From the NCBI GenBank assembly GCA_913060975.1, contig CAJXVC010000001.1:310001-374000 (forward strand): a stretch of DNA of 64,000 bases. Direction: 5' to 3'. The DNA comes from an uncultured Gammaproteobacteria bacterium (GTDB taxonomy: Bacteria > Pseudomonadota > Gammaproteobacteria > Pseudomonadales > Pseudohongiellaceae). Shown here in pieces: positions 58,507 through 64,000 of this stretch (position 1 is the stretch's first letter; every line of letters starts with the position of its first letter). Under the pieces are notes generated by a model, which was not told the origin of the DNA, ran no database searches, and saw only the letters and a program-made list of their open reading frames with translations. The position numbers and the translations under genes were made by a program.

Positions 58507-59532
58507 TTACCCATGAATCAGACGGACTTCTGGCTGTAAGGCGACCCCGAATTTATTCAGCACCGAAGCGCTGATTTCCTGGGCAAGCAGGAAGATTTCT
58601 TCACCCGTTGCGTGACCGTGATTGACGATGACCAGTGCATGTTGCTCATGCACCCCCGCCTGACCGCGGCGTTTGCCTTTCCAGCCTGCCTGCTCTATCA
58701 GCCAGGCTGCCGGCAGTTTCACCAGTTTGGCGCTATCGGTCGCAAAATGGGGCACATCGGCGTGCTCGGCTTGCAGTGCCGCCAGCTTGTCAGCAGAAAC
58801 CAGCGGGTTTTTGAAAAAACTACCGGCATTACCCAACTCAGCAGGATCCGGCAACTTACTGCGGCGAATAGCGCAGACCGTCGCAAATACGGCCTTTGCC
58901 GACACCTGGGCATCCCCCTGCTCCGCCAATACCTTCTGTAAGGCGGCGTAGCTGGTATCTGGCTGATCTTTGGCCTGCAGTTGCAATGTCACCGACCAGA
59001 TGAGCCACTGTGTCTCAGGGTCGCTCTTGAACAGGCTGTCACGATAGCCAAATTCACAGGCCGCCTTGTCCAATGTATGGTGCTTGCCGGTTTGCAGATC
59101 AATGGCTTCCAGCTCCACAAACACGTCTGCCAGTTCGCGGCCATAGGCCCCGATATTCTGGATTGGCGCGGCGCCCACCAGCCCGGGAATCAGAGCCAGA
59201 TTTTCAAGGCCGTAGAAGCCTCTCTCAATACTGAGACTGACAAAGTCATGCCAGTTCTCGCCGGCTGCGACAGTCACCCGGCGCGAGTCATCAGACCACT
59301 GTATGCCGCGATTGGCCACGTGCAATACCAGCCCGTGATAGTTGCCCAGGAAAAGAGTATTGCTACCACCACCCAGTACCAGCAGTGGTAGTCGCTGCTC
59401 GGCGGCAAAATCCAACGCCTGCTGAAGTTCGTCGGTATCACTGATACGCGCGAAATGGGCCGCTCGGGCCGGGACACCGAAGCTGTTCAGTGCAGTTAGG
59501 TCGGCATCATGCTGGACGACAGTTGGCATCAC
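58507..59532 (-). CDS. murB: UDP-N-acetylenolpyruvoylglucosamine reductase
   Basis: A 341-residue FAD enzyme that reduces UDP-GlcNAc-enolpyruvate to UDP-MurNAc in peptidoglycan synthesis. N-terminal NSFGVPARA and VLGGGSNTLF (FAD binding), GLENLALIPGLVGAAPIQNIGAYG, AFRDSLFK-like YRDSLFKS (Type I loop), and NAGSFFKNPLV with the catalytic Ser, typical of the longer E. coli-type enzyme. Overlaps the phosphatase gene by 4 bp. Confidence 0.95.
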   Translation of the reverse strand: MMPTVVQHDADLTALNSFGVPARAAHFARISDTDELQQALDFAAEQRLPLLVLGGGSNTLFLGNYHGLVLHVANRGIQWSDDSRRVTVAAGENWHDFVSLSIERGFYGLENLALIPGLVGAAPIQNIGAYGRELADVFVELEAIDLQTGKHHTLDKAACEFGYRDSLFKSDPETQWLIWSVTLQLQAKDQPDTSYAALQKVLAEQGDAQVSAKAVFATVCAIRRSKLPDPAELGNAGSFFKNPLVSADKLAALQAEHADVPHFATDSAKLVKLPAAWLIEQAGWKGKRRGQAGVHEQHALVIVNHGHATGEEIFLLAQEISASVLNKFGVALQPEVRLIHG

Positions 59533-60047
59533 GAGACAGGTCTATCCAGGCTATATTCGTCTTGCAGGGACTCCAGCAGCTTCTCGCAAGCATCTTCGAC
59601 CAGATCCAGTACTAACTCGAAACCCTGGGCTCCGCTGTAATAGGGGTCGGGCACAGCATCGTGACTGCCCGAGCCGTAATCGAGAAACAGTTTCAATTTG
59701 TGATGATGCCGGGTTGGACACTGGGCCCGCAGATCTTTCAGATTCGTACGGTCCATGGCCAGAACAAGGTCAAACTGGTCGAAATCTTCGGCGCAGACCT
59801 GACGCGCCCGCAACGCTTCCAGGTCATAGCCCCGCAGTGCGGCCGCTGCCGAGGAGCGTTTGTCGGGCGCCGCTCCAATATGCCAGTCACCGGTGCCCGC
59901 TGAATCCACCGCAATACGCTCTTGCAGGCCGCGGTGCTCGATCAATTGCTGCAACACACCGTGTGCGGTGGGCGAGCGACAAATATTGCCCAGACACACG
60001 AGCAGGATGCGCACAGCAGGCTTGGCCAGATCAGTTTTGTTAACCAT
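59529..60047 (-). CDS. Low-molecular-weight protein tyrosine phosphatase
   Basis: A 172-residue phosphatase with the P-loop VCLGNICRSPTAHG near residue 17 (C-x4-C-R-S) and the general-acid loop VPDPYYSG near 131. Full length for the family. In this operon between kdsB and murB; such phosphatases often control exopolysaccharide tyrosine kinases, but none is visible here. Confidence 0.9.
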   Translation of the reverse strand: MVNKTDLAKPAVRILLVCLGNICRSPTAHGVLQQLIEHRGLQERIAVDSAGTGDWHIGAAPDKRSSAAAALRGYDLEALRARQVCAEDFDQFDLVLAMDRTNLKDLRAQCPTRHHHKLKLFLDYGSGSHDAVPDPYYSGAQGFELVLDLVEDACEKLLESLQDEYSLDRPVS

Positions 60048-60053
60048 CTTTGC

Positions 60054-60785
60054 CTATTCCGCGAGTAATTTGCGGACGGCGGCCAGGTCGGATTCGGTGT
60101 CGACGCCGGCAGGAATACGTTGGCTGGCCACAGCAACGTGAATTTGTACACCGTTATACAGCGCGCGAAGCTGTTCCAGTTTTTCAGCCACTTCCAGCTC
60201 CGCTGCCGGCCAGCTTACGAAGTCATGCAGTGTCGCCACGCGGTACGCGTAGATGCCAATATGGCGAAAACAGTTGCCTGCAGAAGCGCTGCCATTGTGA
60301 GGAATGACCGAGCGAGAAAAATACAACGCCTGCCCGGTTTTACTGATGACTACCTTGACGGCATTGGGGTCAGCGATTTCATTCTTGCTGGTCATGGTCT
60401 CACACAAAGTAGCTATGCCCATGTCTGGATTGTCAGCCAGATTACTCGCCACCTGATCAATGACTTCGGGCGGAATCATGGGCTCGTCAGCCTGCACATT
60501 GACAATGATCTGTTCATTGGCAAGCCCGAGCTTGGTCACGACTTCCTGTATGCGGTCGGTGCCGGAACGATGCTCGGCGGACGTCATGATGACATCGGCC
60601 CCAAAGGCTTCCGCGGCTTGCTGGATGCGCTCATCATCGGTGGCGACATACACAGCCTCGGCGCCGCTGGCGCAGGCACGCTCCCAGGTATGTTGCAACA
60701 TGGGTTTGCCGGCAATATCCAGCAAGGGTTTACCGGGTAAACGCTGCGCGCCGAAGCGAGCCGGGATAATGGCGACAAAACTCAA
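60054..60785 (-). CDS. kdsB: 3-deoxy-manno-octulosonate cytidylyltransferase
   Basis: A 243-residue CMP-Kdo synthetase activating Kdo for lipid A attachment: [19 protein letters not shown] (CTP loop), [36 protein letters not shown]. Overlaps the trm112-like gene by 4 bp. Confidence 0.95.
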   Translation of the reverse strand: MSFVAIIPARFGAQRLPGKPLLDIAGKPMLQHTWERACASGAEAVYVATDDERIQQAAEAFGADVIMTSAEHRSGTDRIQEVVTKLGLANEQIIVNVQADEPMIPPEVIDQVASNLADNPDMGIATLCETMTSKNEIADPNAVKVVISKTGQALYFSRSVIPHNGSASAGNCFRHIGIYAYRVATLHDFVSWPAAELEVAEKLEQLRALYNGVQIHVAVASQRIPAGVDTESDLAAVRKLLAE

Positions 60786-60973
60786 CGATATTGCTCCGTT
60801 TCATCCAGCGTCATTTCTCGTGCCTCGCCACTCAACATCACCGGCACATCATCCTTGATTGGAAACGCTAGTGCATCTGGCAGGCAAATGAGTTCCTGGG
60901 CGGGTTTATCGTAGTGCAAATCACCTTTGCATACCGGGCAAACAAGAATGCCCAAGAGTTTTTGATCCAGCAT
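60782..60973 (-). CDS. Trm112-family zinc-ribbon-like protein (YcaR)
   Basis: Start at [19 protein letters not shown]; upstream in-frame codons belong to the lpxK overlap region. The 63-residue protein has one CPVC pair and [20 protein letters not shown], the YcaR/Trm112 pattern, with only part of the zinc ligands kept, as in E. coli YcaR. The lpxK-ycaR-kdsB order is conserved in gammaproteobacteria. Confidence 0.9.
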   Translation of the reverse strand: MLDQKLLGILVCPVCKGDLHYDKPAQELICLPDALAFPIKDDVPVMLSGEAREMTLDETEQYR

Positions 60974-60987
60974 GTGATGATTCCTTG

Positions 60988-62022
60988 TTAATGCTTCTTT
61001 TGTTGAATGAGGGATTGTACTTGCTCGAGGAAATTCTGCAGAAATTCCTTCGGAAGTTTGACATCTACCGACAGCGCCCAACAGTTTCCGGTGATACCGC
61101 GCGGCCATTTTATCGCATCCTTGTCGGTCATGACGATGGGTTGCGATAAATCCACGCCAGCCTTCTGCAGGTCGTCTTTGCTGATTTTTTGATGATCCGG
61201 AAAAGCAAAGCTCTCAATGGGGTAAGGCAGCTTTTCCAGCAGATCGAAAAAGCGTTGCGGGTTACCAATAGCGGCGACGGCTTGAATGCGCTTGCCCATC
61301 TGAAAAGGCGCACCGGCAAAGGCTCGGGTTTCGCAGCTATCGAGATTGCGTAATTGCGAGGGCGACAGCCCCATGTGTACGGCTTTGGCTAATGCAGGAT
61401 GTATTGGGGCTTCTGCATTCTCATCAACCTGCGCGCCATTGACGATGACACAATTGACAGTGCGAAGGCGTGACAGCGGTTCGCGCAAAGGACCTGCCGG
61501 TAGTGTCATGGCATTGCCAAACAAGCGTTTACCATCGACGACCGCAATCTCGTAATCCCGTGGTAAACGGTAGTGTTGCAGACCATCATCACTGAGCACC
61601 ACATCGACGTTGTGATGGGTTAGCAAATGATTCAGAGCCCGACACCGGTCCGGATCGACAACCACCGGGATGTCGCATGTTGTTGCAATCAGTTTGGGCT
61701 CATCACCTACCACATCGCTGTCTGATTGCGCGGTGACGGCTAATGGATAGCTATTACTCTTACCACCATAACCACGACTAATGACGCCAGGCATGATGCC
61801 ATGATGCTTGAGATGATTGCTGAGCGCCATGATGATGGGCGTCTTGCCTGTTCCACCCACGCTAATATTGCCAACAATGACAACTGGCACTTTATTGGCA
61901 GCCGCATCCGTTTCTTGCAGTTTGCGCCGACAGAAACTCAAGCCCCGAAAAAGCATGGCCACCGGCCACAACAAATACAGCCATGCGGCGCGTTGATACC
62001 ATGCGTTTGCTAGTCGACTCAT
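60988..62022 (-). CDS. lpxK: Tetraacyldisaccharide 4'-kinase
   Basis: A 344-residue membrane-associated lipid A kinase. N-terminal hydrophobic anchor ([19 protein letters not shown]), Walker [29 protein letters not shown], and [20 protein letters not shown]. Adds the 4'-phosphate to lipid A precursor. Overlaps msbA by 4 bp. Confidence 0.95.
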   Translation of the reverse strand: MSRLANAWYQRAAWLYLLWPVAMLFRGLSFCRRKLQETDAAANKVPVVIVGNISVGGTGKTPIIMALSNHLKHHGIMPGVISRGYGGKSNSYPLAVTAQSDSDVVGDEPKLIATTCDIPVVVDPDRCRALNHLLTHHNVDVVLSDDGLQHYRLPRDYEIAVVDGKRLFGNAMTLPAGPLREPLSRLRTVNCVIVNGAQVDENAEAPIHPALAKAVHMGLSPSQLRNLDSCETRAFAGAPFQMGKRIQAVAAIGNPQRFFDLLEKLPYPIESFAFPDHQKISKDDLQKAGVDLSQPIVMTDKDAIKWPRGITGNCWALSVDVKLPKEFLQNFLEQVQSLIQQKKH

Positions 62023-63812
62023 GAGTTAGTCGCGATACGAGGCTCGGAAAACTGCATCTGGTGCAGTCGAGAGTAAGCGCCATTGGCAGAGATCAATTCA
62101 GCATGAGTGCCACGCTCAACAATTCTGCCCTGCTCCATCACCAAGATCTGATCGGCGTTTTCGATCGTGGACAATCGGTGGGCTATAACAAATGTTGTAC
62201 GGCCTTTTATGAGTTGCTGTAACGCTTCCTGAATATGCTGTTCGGATTCCGAATCGAGTGCTGATGTGGCCTCATCAAGTATCAGGATGGGCGCGTCTTT
62301 AAGTAACGCCCTGGCAATTGCGATGCGCTGGCGCTGACCACCGGAAAGCAAACTCGCATCATCGCCGACCTGAGTATGAATGCCCTTGGGCAGGTGTTGA
62401 ATAAATTCCATGGCATGAGCGGCTTCGGCGGCAGCGATAATGCGCTCTTCGTCGATCGCTTCTTCCCCATAGGCAATATTCTCGGCCACCGTGCCATTGA
62501 AGAGGACAACCTGTTGGGTAACCAGGGAAATCTGGTGGCGTAAATTCTGCAAGGTATAGTCACGCAGCGGCTTGTCATCCAGCGCGATTTCGCCGCTGTC
62601 ATAATCGTAAAATCTGGGAATAAGGCTCACGAGACTGGATTTACCGCTACCCGATTTGCCCACCAGTGCAATGGTTTGTCCGGGCTCAACAGTAAAGCTG
62701 ACGCCTTGCAGTGCCTTGCTATCCTGATTGTAAGCAAAGCTGACATCGCTAAAGCTCACACGCCCGGCCGCCCGCCCTACCGTGTGGCTGCCAGTGTCCG
62801 GTTCCGGCGGCGTATCAAGCACTTCAAAAATACTGTGCGAGGCAGACAAACCGCGCTGGATGACCGCATTGACTTGCGTCAGCTGACGAATAGGTTTGGC
62901 TAGCAATCCAGCTGCCCCGAGGAAGGCAACGAAGTCACCGGGCGTCTTGTCAGCGAAAAATTCGGGCGACATAGCCAACCAGACCAGCAATGCCAGCGCC
63001 ATGGCGACAATACATTGCACCAGCGGTGTACTGATGTTGCGGGTTAATTCCATCTTCATGTTTTGGCGTCGATTGCGTTCACTGGCATTGACCAGCTTGG
63101 CACTGACAAAATCTTCGGCATTGAAAATGCGCACAACCCGGTTGCCCTTGATACTTTCGTTGGTGATCTGCGTAACCTCACCCATGGAATCTTGCATCTG
63201 CGAGCTGTAACGACGGAATTTTTTGGAGGCAAAGGAAACGATCAGGCCAACCAGCGGCGCGATCACCAAAAAGGTCAAACTGAGTTGCCAATCGATATAG
63301 AGCAAGTACGCGAGCAAGCCGATAACTGTAAAGCCTTCGCGGAAGACAACCGCGATCGCATCGCTGGCCGCACCGGCAATCTGGGTAACATCATAAGTGA
63401 CCTTGGAAACCAGACGCCCGGTCGAGTTGCGATCAAAATAGGTGGCTGGCAAACAGACGAGCCGGTCAACCAGTTGGCAGCGCAGTTTGTGCATGACCAG
63501 ATTGGCCAGGCTCGCCATGGAGTAGCCGCCGAGGAACGAGCCAATGCCGCGACCAAAAGTGATCGCAATACAAATCAATGGGCTGAGAATGCGCAGGGAC
63601 TCGTAATTATCACTGGATAATGCATCAACGGTCCAACCGAGCCACCAGGTCGCGGCTGGCGTACTGGCAGCGAAAATAACATAGCCAATCAGCGCCAGGA
63701 CAATTGTCATCTTGTGGGCCAAGACATAGGAGAACAGTCGCTTGTAAAGCTCCCAACCCCCTGCGTCAGCGTTTGCTGCTGCTTGACTGTTTGTCGTGTG
63801 CGCCGTATCCAT
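62019..63812 (-). CDS. msbA: Lipid A flippase MsbA
   Basis: A 597-residue half-size ABC exporter: six membrane helices (about 25-330), then the ATPase with Walker A VGKSGSGKSSLV, signature LLSGGQRQRIAIAR and Walker B ILILDEATSALDSESE. Flips core-lipid A across the inner membrane. In the exbD-msbA-lpxK order common in gammaproteobacteria. Confidence 0.95.
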   Translation of the reverse strand: MDTAHTTNSQAAANADAGGWELYKRLFSYVLAHKMTIVLALIGYVIFAASTPAATWWLGWTVDALSSDNYESLRILSPLICIAITFGRGIGSFLGGYSMASLANLVMHKLRCQLVDRLVCLPATYFDRNSTGRLVSKVTYDVTQIAGAASDAIAVVFREGFTVIGLLAYLLYIDWQLSLTFLVIAPLVGLIVSFASKKFRRYSSQMQDSMGEVTQITNESIKGNRVVRIFNAEDFVSAKLVNASERNRRQNMKMELTRNISTPLVQCIVAMALALLVWLAMSPEFFADKTPGDFVAFLGAAGLLAKPIRQLTQVNAVIQRGLSASHSIFEVLDTPPEPDTGSHTVGRAAGRVSFSDVSFAYNQDSKALQGVSFTVEPGQTIALVGKSGSGKSSLVSLIPRFYDYDSGEIALDDKPLRDYTLQNLRHQISLVTQQVVLFNGTVAENIAYGEEAIDEERIIAAAEAAHAMEFIQHLPKGIHTQVGDDASLLSGGQRQRIAIARALLKDAPILILDEATSALDSESEQHIQEALQQLIKGRTTFVIAHRLSTIENADQILVMEQGRIVERGTHAELISANGAYSRLHQMQFSEPRIATNS

Positions 63813-63859
63813 TACGTTACTTTAATAAGTGCCCTGTCTGCTGATGGTGGGACAATCCG

Positions 63860-64000
63860 TTAATTCGGATTGAGCTGCGTACTGTTCGGGTCGTTTTCTA
63901 CAGGCCGTTGCGTGGCAATATTCAGGCGCTGAAAGCCCGACTGCCCTATGGCATCCATGGCTGTGACGACGGACTGGTGCGTCGCTTCCGCGTCAGCAAT
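63860..64000 (-). CDS. exbD: ExbD/TolR family protein, C-terminal part
   Basis: The last 46 codons of a gene running off the window edge. DAEATHQSVVTAMDAIGQSG and FQRLNIATQRP are the conserved C-terminal periplasmic part of ExbD/TolR, the proton-motive-force coupling subunit. Located directly upstream of msbA, the usual order in several gammaproteobacterial orders. Confidence 0.88.
   Translation of the reverse strand: MADAEATHQSVVTAMDAIGQSGFQRLNIATQRPVENDPNSTQLNPN

Overview
The window is a stretch of gammaproteobacterial chromosome with one complete-looking siphovirus-type prophage of about 47.2 kb (5482-52724). The host assignment rests on gene order. The right flank, read on the minus strand, carries exbD-msbA-lpxK-trm112-kdsB-LMW phosphatase-murB, then uvrY-uvrC-pgsA-tRNA-Gly, then tRNA-Cys and tRNA-Leu(UAA). 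This matches the E. coli uvrY-uvrC-pgsA-glyW-cysT-leuZ block, but here a pirin gene, a truncated tRNA-Cys copy and a run of REP-like hairpins lie between tRNA-Gly and tRNA-Cys. The left flank (1-5440) holds the 3' end of a REP-associated (RAYT) transposase gene, an NhaC-type antiporter, a DUF1801 gene, htpX, an exported DUF4097-like protein and a small lipoprotein. I cannot name the genus.

The prophage is integrated in the tRNA-Leu(UAA) gene through a 14-bp core. The int-proximal end (attR) has a full tRNA whose 3' half was supplied by the phage. The displaced host 3' half remains at attL, 47 kb away. From attL inward: two plus-strand cargo genes (an HNH endonuclease and a secreted matrixin-like protease); then a long minus-strand late region, read right to left as terminase, portal, prohead protease/scaffold, cement, capsid, neck, tail tube, G/GT chaperones, tape measure, tail tip and fibres. 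A five-gene glycan-modification cassette (sulfotransferase-like, methyltransferase, three glycosyltransferase-like genes) sits between the neck genes and the tail tube gene and ends in its own terminator. Upstream of the terminase genes are the lysis genes, a Q-like antiterminator, a nin-like region (NinG, HNH, DUF1367, SSB, DNA methylase) and a lambda O/P-like replication pair with iterons inside the O-like gene.

The immunity region (42.3-44.5 kb) is lambda-like. It has a Cro-like gene followed by a terminator, three 16-bp operators spaced 24-25 bp apart, a LexA/S24-type repressor whose start codon abuts the last operator, and two more copies of the operator in front of a plus-strand early operon at 44.4 kb. 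That operon encodes a LuxR-type HTH protein, a putative single-strand annealing protein plus Gp157, many very small genes joined by a recurring stop-codon/RBS boundary repeat, an excisionase and the integrase.

The observations most worth following up are the glycan cassette in the tail module, the recurring gene-boundary repeats of the early arm, the tRNA 3'-half exchange, a candidate -1 frameshift in the tail chaperone genes, an internal scaffold start, and the rearranged Gly-Cys-Leu tRNA operon.
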